A stretch of DNA of 64,000 nucleotides from positions 415,297-479,296 of the forward strand of contig NZ_QEKO01000003.1 of assembly GCF_003096595.1 (NCBI RefSeq), in the 5' to 3' direction. Source of the DNA: Pusillimonas noertemannii. Lineage in GTDB: Bacteria; Pseudomonadota; Gammaproteobacteria; Burkholderiales; Burkholderiaceae_B. Below, one piece after another: positions 1 through 8,609 of the stretch (its first letter is position 1; every line of letters starts with the position of its first letter). A model generated the notes under the pieces. That model saw only the letters and a list, made by a program, of their open reading frames with translations. It ran no database searches and was not told where the DNA came from. The position numbers and the translations under genes were made by a program.

Positions 1-1650
1 TGTGCCTTGGCTGCCCGCGTCGGCGGCGATCTTCAGCTGATTGGCCACTGACAGGGCTGAGCCTTCTCGCACGATGACTGCGCCTTGGCCTTGATGGCCG
101 ATGCGCATGCCGTTCGTCTCCAGTTGCCCTCCGGCCGTGACTGATAGCAAAGCGTTATCCACATTGAGGTCGGCGGCGCCGAGTTTGCCGGTCAGCCCCA
201 ATGCTCCGCCATGCAGATTGACGGTACCTGTGAAACCGCTGCTGTCGCCTGCCAGTACCGTTGTCCCTGCAAGGACATCCACTGTGCCATGGCCCGAAAT
301 GCCGGGGGCCAGCGTGTAATCGGTAGCCGTGTGGTTGAGTACCAGCTTGCCGGTGCCGTCTCCGAAGACAATGCCTCTGGTCGTGATGATATTGCCCGCG
401 CCTGTGGCGGCCTGGTCGGCCGCGGCGCCGATGTTGAGGGTGCCTGTCGAGCCCGCGGCGTAGGCGATGCGAACGCCGCCGGCCGCTTCGTCGCGCAAAG
501 TGGCGCCGTTGGACACGGTGGCCGTTCCCGTGCCGTAATAACCCACCATCGTGTAGTTGTTGGAACGCGCCACGGTGCCGGCGCCATCCAGGGTCAGCGT
601 GCCTATTCCCGTGTTGTTAACGCCAAGAATCGTAGTGCTGGCATCGGCCGATCCGCCCTCGCTGAGGGCCAGCGTACCCTCGCCGGAGTAGCCTATCGCC
701 ATGTAGTCGGTGTTCGTCGTTCCCAGGCTGGAAACCTGGCTGCCGGCGCCCTTGATTTCGACATGGCCGACCCCTGTGGCGTTCCATCCTATCCTGAGCG
801 CCCCTTGCTCAATCGTCACGACGGCGCCGTCGGCCACCTCCAGCGTACCCATGCCGGACTGGCCCACTGTTACATGGTTGCTTGTCACCTGCCAGGATGT
901 CCCTTCGCCTTCCACCGTGGCTTGGCCGATGGCCCTTCCACTGAGGCCGATGGAAGTCGAGCCAGTCGTTGCAGCGGCGCCGTCGGACAGCAGGAAAGTG
1001 CCTTCGCCCGAACTGCCTATGTTTAGCCCATGGCTGCTGAAGGAACTGCTGTGGCCAGTGACATTGAGTGTGCCATGGCTGTTGTCGCTGATGTCGTCGC
1101 CGAATGTGCCTAGCGTCACGTTCGCATTGGCAATCGCAGAACCGCCGTTGACGATATTGAGCGTCCCGGCACCGTAATGTCCTACCGTCAGATGCGACGC
1201 GATTAGCTCTGCAGTGTTTCCGTCTACCGTCACCACCCCGGTTTCTTGCGTGATATTGGGTACGCTGCTGTTATTCGTGCCGTTACCAATGGTGAGGCTG
1301 TCTGTTGTCAATTTCCCGCCATCCTGGACTCTCAGGGACGAGCCGCCCACACTGCCGACGAATATGCCGTTGGCCTCTGCGCCTGGCATAGAGATGATGG
1401 GTTGAGTTGAGGGGGAGGGGGTGTTGATCAATACATATGTAGGTGAGCCCAAGGTAGGCAGAATACCGTCGGACCAGTTGGACGTGTCGTCCCAGGCACT
1501 GCTGGTGGTCCCCTCCCATATAGCCGTCGTAATGGGCACAGCCCAAGAGGTCGAGTGCAGGGCCATGGCCAGTAATGAGTATTGCAACCCTTTTTTTGAG
1601 TATTGGATGCTTCGCGTTTTGCTTCGGATGATTCGTTTGCCTTTTTTCAT
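1..1650 (-). CDS. Autotransporter-like surface protein, N-terminal part (cut by window edge)
   Basis: The frame is open without a stop from 1650 to position 1 (550 codons) and leaves the window. ATG at 1650 follows AGGGG. The first 37 residues form a long signal peptide: basic start (MKKGKRIIRSK), hydrophobic stretch LLAMAL, probable cleavage after SWA. The rest is Gly/Thr/Ser/Asn rich and almost Cys-free, with recurring units of the type T-h-G-x-x-G-x-G-T-L-x-h-x-x-G-G (GHYGAGTLNIVNGG, GQSGMGTLEVADG, GYSGEGTLALSEGG, GYYGTGTATVSNG). Such units are typical of beta-helix passengers of type V-secreted autotransporters and of PEP-CTERM/T5SS-associated repeat proteins. The translocator barrel, if present, lies outside the window. 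Function (adhesion or other) cannot be told. Confidence 0.8.
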   Translation of the reverse strand, partial: MKKGKRIIRSKTRSIQYSKKGLQYSLLAMALHSTSWAVPITTAIWEGTTSSAWDDTSNWSDGILPTLGSPTYVLINTPSPSTQPIISMPGAEANGIFVGSVGGSSLRVQDGGKLTTDSLTIGNGTNNSSVPNITQETGVVTVDGNTAELIASHLTVGHYGAGTLNIVNGGSAIANANVTLGTFGDDISDNSHGTLNVTGHSSSFSSHGLNIGSSGEGTFLLSDGAAATTGSTSIGLSGRAIGQATVEGEGTSWQVTSNHVTVGQSGMGTLEVADGAVVTIEQGALRIGWNATGVGHVEIKGAGSQVSSLGTTNTDYMAIGYSGEGTLALSEGGSADASTTILGVNNTGIGTLTLDGAGTVARSNNYTMVGYYGTGTATVSNGATLRDEAAGGVRIAYAAGSTGTLNIGAAADQAATGAGNIITTRGIVFGDGTGKLVLNHTATDYTLAPGISGHGTVDVLAGTTVLAGDSSGFTGTVNLHGGALGLTGKLGAADLNVDNALLSVTAGGQLETNGMRIGHQGQGAVIVREGSALSVANQLKIAADAGSQGT

Positions 1651-1939
1651 GCGTGCCCCTTAGTGTCAGCATAATCTTCGTGTTGGCGTAATTTTTGGTG
1701 CCGATTGCATAGCGGACCCGTGGAATCGGCGAAAAATTTTACAGTTCGAAGTTACATAAAGATATAAAAATGTTAGAAAATGATGGAAATTCCTTATCCA
1801 GTTTTGGCCAGTGGGTGCACCTTTTGGTGCGCGCTTAGCATGGCTTGGCCAGGCGGCCATTGGGAAACGATGACGGCCAAGGCTTAAGCGATAATTGAGC
1901 AATGGCGGCAGGTCGCCGCGGCAAGGAAAGGACGCCATC

Positions 1940-2791
1940 ATGCGATTAGGTAATTCACGCCAAAGCAGCAATGTGGAAGATCGCCGTGGCCAGCGCATGC
2001 GCTTGGGCGGGCGCGGCGGCAAGATCGGCCTGGGCACCATCGTGCTTGCGCTGGTGGCCATGTACTTCGGCATAGACCCCAGCGTGGTCCTGCAAAACGC
2101 CACAGAGCCGGTTGAAACGCAAACCACCGTGTCCGTGCCGGCTGACACCCCCGAGATCCAGTTCGTTTCCAGAGTGCTGGCCGATACCGAAGACGTCTGG
2201 GGCGCGGTGTTCAGGCAGCAGGGGGCGGGAGCCTATCAGGAACCCAAGCTGGTCCTGTTCACCGGCGCTACTCCGACAGCCTGCGGTACGGGGCAGTCGG
2301 CCATGGGCCCTTTTTATTGTCCGGGCGACAGCAAGGTGTACCTGGACCTGAGCTTCTTCCAGGAAATGGCGCAACAGCTGGATTCACCCGGCGACTTTGC
2401 CCAGGCTTATGTCATTGCGCATGAGGTCGCCCATCATGTGCAGCATTTGCTGGGTGTTACCGACCAGGTCGACGAGGCCCGGCGCGGTGCCGGCGCCGCG
2501 GCCGCCAACCAGTTGTCGGTTCGGGTGGAGCTGCAGGCCGACTGCCTGGCCGGCGTCTGGGCGAATCACTCCAACACCCAGCGCGGCACGCTCGAGCCGG
2601 GCGACATCGAAGAGGGCCTGAACGCGGCCAGCGCCATCGGCGACGACACGCTGCAAAAGCGTGCGCAAGGCTATGTCGTGCCCGATTCGTTCACGCACGG
2701 AACCTCGGCCCAGCGGGTGCGCTGGTTCAAGCGCGGTTTCGAAAGCGGCGATCCGGGGCAGTGCAATACGTTCAACGCTCAAGCGCTCTAA
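1940..2791 (+). CDS. Predicted neutral zinc metallopeptidase (YpfJ/Zn_peptidase family)
   Basis: 283 residues. The N-terminus MRLGNSRQSSNVEDRRG is the usual start of the PF04228 family, followed by a single membrane segment (about residues 33-50, GLGTIVLALVAMYFGI) and a periplasmic domain. HEVAHH is the HExxH zinc motif, and a downstream ELQADC box supplies the third ligand typical of the family. A start at 1895 is open in the same frame, but ATG 1940 has GGAAAGGA upstream and fits the family. Substrate unknown. It stands alone, divergent from the autotransporter gene; the 289 bp between them are AT-rich and hold only a short GCACC-TTTT-GGTGC hairpin (1817-1830). Confidence 0.9.
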   Translation: MRLGNSRQSSNVEDRRGQRMRLGGRGGKIGLGTIVLALVAMYFGIDPSVVLQNATEPVETQTTVSVPADTPEIQFVSRVLADTEDVWGAVFRQQGAGAYQEPKLVLFTGATPTACGTGQSAMGPFYCPGDSKVYLDLSFFQEMAQQLDSPGDFAQAYVIAHEVAHHVQHLLGVTDQVDEARRGAGAAAANQLSVRVELQADCLAGVWANHSNTQRGTLEPGDIEEGLNAASAIGDDTLQKRAQGYVVPDSFTHGTSAQRVRWFKRGFESGDPGQCNTFNAQAL

Positions 2792-2909
2792 GGCTGAAGT
2801 CTTGTCTCGAGGGTGCCTGGAAGCGTGCAAGTTCATCAAGCTTGCTTGAATCGGCCAAGTTCCGCGTTGCAAAGCTCGCTCGGCTCGATTCCAGCGGGGC
2901 GCGAATGCA

Positions 2910-3632
2910 CTATGTGGTGGGTAAATTCAGTGCGGACGCCTTGGCGCGTCGCACCCATAGTTGCCACGGGCGGTCCAGGTGATCGTTCATCGCCTCAGTC
3001 GTGCCATCGCACTCGCCATCAGACAGGAATATGGGTTCCCCCAATGCGAGGGATTGAGCCTGAAGTCGGGCGTTTACTTCGGTGTATATAGCTCGATACA
3101 CAGCTTGCTTGATGGATTCGCCCACCGCCACGCTTCCATGCCCCCGCATAAGGGCGACATTCTTGCTTCCTAGCGTATTGGCCAGGGCTTTGCCCAGCTT
3201 CTGGCTGGTGACAAGAAGACTTGAGCTTTCACCGATGAAATCCCGGATTTCATAGATCGGAGTTTTATTGCCCAAGAAACCGCTCATGTGGCACACAGGC
3301 CGCAGGCGGGTACCCGTCACTCCAAAGGGAATGACGGTGGGGGAATGGCTATGTACCACGCAATGTACATCGGGCCTTGCTTTATAGATCTCGCTGTGTA
3401 TGAAGCGTTCAACATAAGTTCGCCGGTTCCGCTCGTCGTGCACAAGGCCGTCGAGGTCGACCTCAAGAATATCGTCTTCGGAGACCGTAGCCGGGGCGAT
3501 CGAGCGAGCGATATAGAAGCGCCCAGGGTTTGATGGATTTCTTACACTGACGTGTCCGAAACCATCGAGGACGCCTTCGTTGAACAAAATGTGATTGGCC
3601 AGGACGAGGTCCGTTAGTACTTCAGTCTGCAT
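2910..3632 (-). CDS. Class II aldolase/adducin family protein (candidate aromatic-acid decarboxylase or aldolase)
   Basis: 240 residues covering one class II aldolase domain. Zinc ligands are visible in HSHS (about residues 95-98) and in MRGHG (about 163-167). Family members include L-fuculose-phosphate aldolase and the cofactor-free decarboxylases of 3,4-dihydroxyphthalate and of HCOMODA-type ring-fission products. In this setting a decarboxylase or aldolase acting on a catabolic intermediate is likelier than a sugar-phosphate aldolase, but the sequence does not decide. It is the last gene of the operon running leftward from 10033 and lies 35 bp after the NMT1-like gene. Confidence 0.85.
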   Translation of the reverse strand: MQTEVLTDLVLANHILFNEGVLDGFGHVSVRNPSNPGRFYIARSIAPATVSEDDILEVDLDGLVHDERNRRTYVERFIHSEIYKARPDVHCVVHSHSPTVIPFGVTGTRLRPVCHMSGFLGNKTPIYEIRDFIGESSSLLVTSQKLGKALANTLGSKNVALMRGHGSVAVGESIKQAVYRAIYTEVNARLQAQSLALGEPIFLSDGECDGTTEAMNDHLDRPWQLWVRRAKASALNLPTT

Positions 3633-3667
3633 GCTTTACCCCTTGGGTCAGGATGTTAAGGCGGAGG

Positions 3668-4597
3668 TCATTTCAATGGACGCTCGGCGACACCCGCTCG
3701 TCGCTGAGCCTCGGCCAAATATGAAGCCTCGACATATTTCTCTGGTTGGGAGTCTTTGGAAACCTGGACATTTCGATCTCTTCGCATCATTTCCAGAGCG
3801 GTTTCGATAGATTGGCGCTCAAGCCTCAAGTCGGAAGGCAGTGCTTCGCCGGAAACATGGTCCTGCCATGCACGCTCGAGATATCGACGATCGATCTTCA
3901 TGTGTTTTTCGGCAATGGCAATTGACGCGTCGCGATTCTCAAACAGCCATTGGGATGCCTGGATGGAGCCTTGCAGAAATCGTATGAGCGTTTCGCTATT
4001 GGCTTGCGCCCATGACGAACGCACGTTTACGGAATTGAACTGAAAGTAGGGAATCCACTGGGACACCGGTCCGAGGTTGTTGAAACCAGCGTCTTCCGCC
4101 ATATAGTTGTGCGGATCGGTTTGCATTGCGGCGTCGATTTTCCGTTCGAGAAGACGTTCGTGTCGGGGCGGAACCACACCGGCTTCGACGATCTTGTAGT
4201 CTTCAGGGTAGCGAAGACCTTCTCGTTCGAGAATGTCGATGAATAAAGAAGAGGTTCCTCCGCTCAGAGCAGACACACCCATTGTTTTGCCGCGTAAATC
4301 CTTCAGCGTTTTTATTTCGGGCTGAGTAATCAGAGAATGAGTGAGGCGGTTGACGTTTCCCCCCACCATCCGTAATTCTCCGCCTGCTTCGACGTCATGA
4401 ATGACGTGCTCAGGTGAGCCAATTCCGATGTCGACCTGTGCCGCCTTGAGCGCCTTGGTAAGGGGGTCTATTCCGCCAGAAATGGTGAACTGGACGTCGA
4501 GTCCCAATTCCCGATACCACCCGTTTTCGTGTGCCGCCCAATAAGGCACATAAAAGAAAGCGGGAACAACAATGCCTACATGCAAAGCTGTATTCAT
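3668..4597 (-). CDS. NMT1/THI5-like (SsuA/TauA fold) protein without signal peptide
   Basis: 309 residues with the periplasmic-binding-protein type II fold of the NMT1/SsuA family: N-terminal strand HVGIVVPAFF, GWYRELGLDV, and the hinge region LKDLRGKTMGVSALSGG. The protein begins directly with the first beta strand (MNTALHVGIVV), so no signal peptide or lipobox is seen, and no permease or ATPase gene is adjacent. Either it is a cytoplasmic enzyme using this fold, as 4,5-dihydroxyphthalate decarboxylase and Thi5 do, or its export signal is lost. It lies between the maleate isomerase-like and class II aldolase genes, which favours an enzymatic or ligand-sensing role. Function not assigned. Confidence 0.75.
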   Translation of the reverse strand: MNTALHVGIVVPAFFYVPYWAAHENGWYRELGLDVQFTISGGIDPLTKALKAAQVDIGIGSPEHVIHDVEAGGELRMVGGNVNRLTHSLITQPEIKTLKDLRGKTMGVSALSGGTSSLFIDILEREGLRYPEDYKIVEAGVVPPRHERLLERKIDAAMQTDPHNYMAEDAGFNNLGPVSQWIPYFQFNSVNVRSSWAQANSETLIRFLQGSIQASQWLFENRDASIAIAEKHMKIDRRYLERAWQDHVSGEALPSDLRLERQSIETALEMMRRDRNVQVSKDSQPEKYVEASYLAEAQRRAGVAERPLK

Positions 4598-4621
4598 GCT
4601 TTTGATCCTCTGGAAAGAAAA

Positions 4622-5353
4622 TTAGAGTACGAGTAAACGGCCGAAACCGAATATAGGGTCGGAGATTCCGATAGTCCGTAAGCAGTGCCACATGGCAGCG
4701 GTATTGCTGGTAATGACGGGGCGCCCCAGCGCGCCTTCCAGCGTGTGAATGGCTTCTGCGGTTCGGACTGCCGTGCAACTCATCAAATACGCATCGGCAT
4801 CGGCGGATTGATTGTCGAGTGCAAGTGAGATCCACTGATCGGGTGTAATTGCCATCATTTCTGTTACCGTCGCGCACGGTATGCAGGCACTTCGAACGAT
4901 TTCGAAGCCCGTTGAGCTGAGAAAGCTTTCTTCCTTGGCATTGATATGCTCTGGATACGGCGACAGCATGACGATTTTTCGCGCGGTCAGCGCCCGCAAA
5001 GCCGCGACAATTGCCTGTGAAGTGGCTAATGCAAGTACGTCGCTTGTATCCGAAATGCGCTGGATAATCGAGGCCTCCAGGTCCTTGCTGTAGGTTGAGA
5101 CGGCCGTGCAGTGAAACAAGACCATCGTCGGATCCACATCTGCAAGCAAGGTCGTCGCCGATTCGACGTCACGTGCCATTTCCAGCAATTCTTTTTCCGA
5201 AGTGCCGGTCAGTCCGAGACGCGTTACATGGATAGAGACGCCAGATGGCAGCATTGCGGCAAACTGGGCCTCGGCTGCGCGATTTCCAGAAGGAAGTATC
5301 ACGCCGATCCGGGCACGGGTTCCGTAATTAATGGCGGCGTTATATGTGCTCAT
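4622..5353 (-). CDS. Maleate isomerase / arylmalonate decarboxylase-like protein (Asp/Glu racemase superfamily)
   Basis: 243 residues from ATG 5353 (AGGAA upstream; an in-frame TTG at 5356 is directly before it). Two cysteines in matching contexts, Cys82 in LFHCTAVS and Cys193 in LMSCTAVRT, are placed as the catalytic pair of maleate cis-trans isomerases; arylmalonate decarboxylase has one of these. The N-terminal ARIGVILPSGN and the C-terminal SNTAAMWHCLR also fit this superfamily. Likely role: isomerisation or decarboxylation of an unsaturated or malonate-type dicarboxylate inside the TRAP/amidohydrolase operon. The precise substrate cannot be read from the sequence. Confidence 0.8.
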   Translation of the reverse strand: MSTYNAAINYGTRARIGVILPSGNRAAEAQFAAMLPSGVSIHVTRLGLTGTSEKELLEMARDVESATTLLADVDPTMVLFHCTAVSTYSKDLEASIIQRISDTSDVLALATSQAIVAALRALTARKIVMLSPYPEHINAKEESFLSSTGFEIVRSACIPCATVTEMMAITPDQWISLALDNQSADADAYLMSCTAVRTAEAIHTLEGALGRPVITSNTAAMWHCLRTIGISDPIFGFGRLLVL

Positions 5354-5423
5354 CAAAGGTTGTTCCTACCGGGGTTGATGACAGCGGGGCCACGCGGCGG
5401 CGAGAAGTACCCGCCGGCCGCGG

Positions 5424-5442
5424 TTTGCGCGCCAGGCGCAAA
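5424..5442 (-). other. Intercistronic hairpin between the dctP-like and isomerase-like genes
   Basis: TTTGCGC-GCCAG-GCGCAAA forms a 7-bp perfect stem just after the TRAP binding-protein stop codon (5447) and before the next start (5353). No T-run follows, so it is more likely an mRNA stabiliser or attenuator than a full terminator. Confidence 0.4.
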
Positions 5443-5446
5443 GGCT

Positions 5447-6556
5447 TCAGTCTTGTATCTTGGAATAAATTTCGCGGTTGAGCAGGGCGGCGAAGGCGTC
5501 GGGGTTGCCTTCAGCCTCGGCAGCCAGTTTGTTCCATTTCTCCAATGTCGCTATGTGATCCCTAACGATGCGCTCGGCATCGGCCGAGCCTCCTTGAGAA
5601 ATGATGTCTTGGGCAACTGCCTTCGGCTCTTTTTGACGAAAGGCGGACATGATTTCTTCAAACCTGGCATCTGGCTTCCAGAAGTTGATACCTTTCTGAA
5701 CGGCGGCTTCACGCGCTTTATCTTCGTCCGCCGCATAAGCACTGTTCAGCTTGGCGAGATGCTTCGGAATCAGCTGCATCAATGTTTTTCGGTCTTCGGG
5801 ACTGAGTTTTGCAAGGGAGGCTTTGTTGAATACGAACTGCCCGATGGCGTGATAGCTGCCAAACGGTTCGTCAATGACACCTTTAACCATATTGATCAGA
5901 CCCAGGGTGTTCAGCCATGACAGCGTGCCCACCGCGCAATCGATTACCCCTTGCTGCATGGCGGCGGGAATCTCGCTTGCTGGCAATGAAACTGCGGTGG
6001 CCCCTAGCTCGCTGATCATGCGCATCGCGAAGCCTCCGGTCACCCGAACTTTTTTGCCCTGTAGATCGTCCACGCTCGAGATGGGTTGGCGGCACATCAT
6101 ATGCCAGGGCGAGGCGCCAATACCACCTAGCCAGACGGCTTTGTAATTGGCCAGGTCTTCTTTGCATTCGGCGCAGTTGAACATGATTGTTTCATTCGTC
6201 GCGCCGGTTGCTGCCCAAAAATTCGATGCAAAGGGCAAGAGCTCGGGCAGCATGGCCACATGCGGTATTTCGCTGGCATTGAGAGTCGGAATAATGAAGC
6301 CCGCGTCTACCACACCATCGCGAATGCCGGAAAGGGTGGCTTGTCCGCCCAGCATTTGCCCTCCAACAAATACCTGGCCTTTGACGCGACCGTCGGTCGC
6401 GGTTTTCAGTTCGGCGAAAAACTCTTGAATGCCCTTTGATTCAAGTGCCAGAGGAGGCATGAAGGTGTTGTAGCGAAGTGTTTGCGCCGTGCCTACCATG
6501 GGCAGGCATATGGCGGCCGCAGTTGCGGCGATCTTTACTATTTTCTTGAGTTTCAT
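5447..6556 (-). CDS. TRAP transporter solute-binding protein (DctP family)
   Basis: 369 residues. A Sec signal peptide is clear (MKLKKIVKIAATAAAICLPMVGTAQ, cleavage after about residue 24). The DctP features follow: VFVGGQMLGGQATLSGIRDG near residue 65, then DLQGKKVRVTGG with a downstream Arg region that usually salt-bridges a carboxylate ligand. It works with the DctM and DctQ proteins encoded just upstream. The ligand is presumably an organic (aromatic or dicarboxylic) acid degraded by the neighbouring enzymes. Start ATG 6556 has a GGAGA box. Confidence 0.93.
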   Translation of the reverse strand: MKLKKIVKIAATAAAICLPMVGTAQTLRYNTFMPPLALESKGIQEFFAELKTATDGRVKGQVFVGGQMLGGQATLSGIRDGVVDAGFIIPTLNASEIPHVAMLPELLPFASNFWAATGATNETIMFNCAECKEDLANYKAVWLGGIGASPWHMMCRQPISSVDDLQGKKVRVTGGFAMRMISELGATAVSLPASEIPAAMQQGVIDCAVGTLSWLNTLGLINMVKGVIDEPFGSYHAIGQFVFNKASLAKLSPEDRKTLMQLIPKHLAKLNSAYAADEDKAREAAVQKGINFWKPDARFEEIMSAFRQKEPKAVAQDIISQGGSADAERIVRDHIATLEKWNKLAAEAEGNPDAFAALLNREIYSKIQD

Positions 6557-6579
6557 TGAGATGTCTCCTGTGCGTATTT

Positions 6580-7890
6580 TTAGTGAATTCCTAGCAGTCG
6601 GGGCAGGAATAGGGTTATATCGGGGAAAACGGCCATGATGGCGATAATGCCTAGATCCGCGACCATGAACCAGGCGACTCCGCGGAAAATGGTACCCAGA
6701 GGTACGTCAGGAACCAGCGACTTCACGGCGAAGACGTTTAGTCCTACAGGCGGTGTCATCAATCCAATTTCAATAAGCTTCACAATCAGGATTCCCATGA
6801 GAACCATGTCCAGCTGCGCGTTATTGAAGATGGGTATGAATATGGGAAGGGTCAGAAACAATACACCCAGGGGGTCCAGAAACATGCCCAGGACAAGATA
6901 GATGATGGCTACGAAAAGAATGACGGCATAAGGGGATACTCCGGCGTCCTTCATGACTTCGGTCAGAAACTCGGGCAACCCGCTGAAGCTCATGAATCGG
7001 GTCAGCAGCACGGCGCCAATTACTATGAAGAAGATGGAAGCGGTACTCGTCAACGTATCCCACAGAGCGTTTTTCAGTTTTCTCCATGTCATCTGCTTGC
7101 GTACGAGGGCCAAAAGAAACGTCAGTGCCGCGCCGAACGCCCCTGCTTGCGTCGGCGTTACGATGCCGATGTACAGGGCTCCCACAACCCCGAGCACCAA
7201 GACCGGAAGAGGCCAAATGCTGGCCAGAGCCTTCATCCGTTCGGACCACGATGCGTCTGCTTCGACTCGCGGGGCCAAATCAGGCCTGAGCCAGACCCGG
7301 ATGATGACAATTCCGGCAAAGACTAAAGCGGTGATTATTCCCGGGACGATGGCCGCAATGAAGAGGCTCAGAATCGGCACCTCGGCGAAGATACCGATGA
7401 GGATCATGATTACGCTGGGCGGAATCAGAGACCCGAGTGTGCCGGCCGAAGCGACTACACCACAGGCCAGGCCATTGTCATAGCCATAGCGGCGCATCTC
7501 GGGCAGTGCGATTTTTCCAATTGTGACCGTGGTTGCCAAGCTGGACCCCGAGGCGGCGGCAAAACCTGCACAAGCGAAGTTGGTGGATACCGCCAAGCCA
7601 CCCGGCAGCCATGAAAGCCATAGACGTGCAGCGTCGAAGAGTGTTGTAGTAAGGCCCGAATGAAAGGCGAGCGTTCCCATCAACAAGAACATCGGAATGG
7701 CGGATAGCTCCCAACTGGCGATCGTGTCGTATGTTGAATAGCTGAGCATGCTGAAAGCAACGTCCCAGCTCACCAAGGACGCTATGCCACCGATCGCCAC
7801 CACGGCGAGAGACAGTCCGATTGGGACTCTGATTGATATCAATAGCAGTGCCGCTGCTATGCCACAAAAGCCTATGCCGATTGGACTCAT
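6580..7890 (-). CDS. TRAP transporter large permease (DctM family)
   Basis: 436 residues with about 12 hydrophobic segments. The pattern of the DctM/SiaM family is visible, for example AAASGSSLATTVTIGKIALPEM early, ASAGTLGSLIPPSVIMILIG in the middle and LMTPPVGLNVFAVKSL near the C-terminus. It drives Na+- or H+-coupled uptake of the ligand delivered by the DctP-like protein. Its start overlaps the dctQ stop by 4 bp (ATGA), indicating translational coupling. Confidence 0.93.
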   Translation of the reverse strand: MSPIGIGFCGIAAALLLISIRVPIGLSLAVVAIGGIASLVSWDVAFSMLSYSTYDTIASWELSAIPMFLLMGTLAFHSGLTTTLFDAARLWLSWLPGGLAVSTNFACAGFAAASGSSLATTVTIGKIALPEMRRYGYDNGLACGVVASAGTLGSLIPPSVIMILIGIFAEVPILSLFIAAIVPGIITALVFAGIVIIRVWLRPDLAPRVEADASWSERMKALASIWPLPVLVLGVVGALYIGIVTPTQAGAFGAALTFLLALVRKQMTWRKLKNALWDTLTSTASIFFIVIGAVLLTRFMSFSGLPEFLTEVMKDAGVSPYAVILFVAIIYLVLGMFLDPLGVLFLTLPIFIPIFNNAQLDMVLMGILIVKLIEIGLMTPPVGLNVFAVKSLVPDVPLGTIFRGVAWFMVADLGIIAIMAVFPDITLFLPRLLGIH

Positions 7891-8492
7891 ATCGATGTAT
7901 CCGTAGTTGCGGGTAAGCTCCGGGATACGGAGTCGTCGGGATGGCCGTGACTATTGCCCTGAGATGCGTCCTGGTGTTCTTGGTTCCAGTTTTTTACACG
8001 CAGAATGTCCTTCGCCAAAGACACTAATGCTTGGGCGACGATCAGCACACCTGAAAAAACGGGAATCCATCTGGACGGCCAAGTTGGAATGAAATAAGTG
8101 GACGTCTGGAACTGCTCGTTGATGGCGGTCATGCGCATGGCCTCCAAACTACTTTGCCAGGCTAATGCCGCGCCAAAAGCGCCCATCAAAACCCAAGTCA
8201 GGCACTGGCACAATAGTTGCATGCGTTCAGAGAAACGTTCCGAGAGCAGTTCCGCGACAATGTGTTTATCCGCCGCCTGTATGAACGCCAGGGGCAGAAA
8301 GACCACGGCCACCATGTAATAGCGTGACACGATCTCCACAGTTCCTTCGACAGGCTGCCTGGCCGCGTACGACATGATGACGTCAAGGGTTGTATGCACG
8401 ACCATCAGGCCCAATAAAAGGCTTCCGATGAGCATGATGCAATAGTTGATGTGTTCGAGTAGGGATGAGGGGGTGGGGGTTCTACAGTTCAT
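7887..8492 (-). CDS. TRAP transporter small permease (DctQ family)
   Basis: 201 residues with four membrane segments, as expected for DctQ. After a short cytoplasmic start comes INYCIMLIGSLLLGLMVVHTTLDVIM, then the second segment containing RYYMVAVVFLPLAFIQAADKHI, which is the conserved DctQ region. The C-terminal ~45 residues are hydrophilic and poorly conserved. ATG at 8492. It is separated from the upstream amidohydrolase gene by 117 bp in which no further gene is seen, so the TRAP genes may also have their own leader. Confidence 0.88.
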   Translation of the reverse strand: MNCRTPTPSSLLEHINYCIMLIGSLLLGLMVVHTTLDVIMSYAARQPVEGTVEIVSRYYMVAVVFLPLAFIQAADKHIVAELLSERFSERMQLLCQCLTWVLMGAFGAALAWQSSLEAMRMTAINEQFQTSTYFIPTWPSRWIPVFSGVLIVAQALVSLAKDILRVKNWNQEHQDASQGNSHGHPDDSVSRSLPATTDTSI

Positions 8493-8609
8493 GGCTCTGT
8501 CCCCCTGAACGGCGCCTTTTCATGCGTGGCATGTTGTCTCCTGGTAGTTTCTATTTATTGCTTTGCACCCTTGTGGGCGACTTCTTTCTTTTTGTGGCTA
8601 CACTTCGCT

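Noticed and set aside
211..1026. A 271-codon plus-strand frame over the autotransporter gene
   Set aside because: The minus frame from 1650 to the left edge has a signal peptide and internal repeats; the plus-strand product has no recognisable features.
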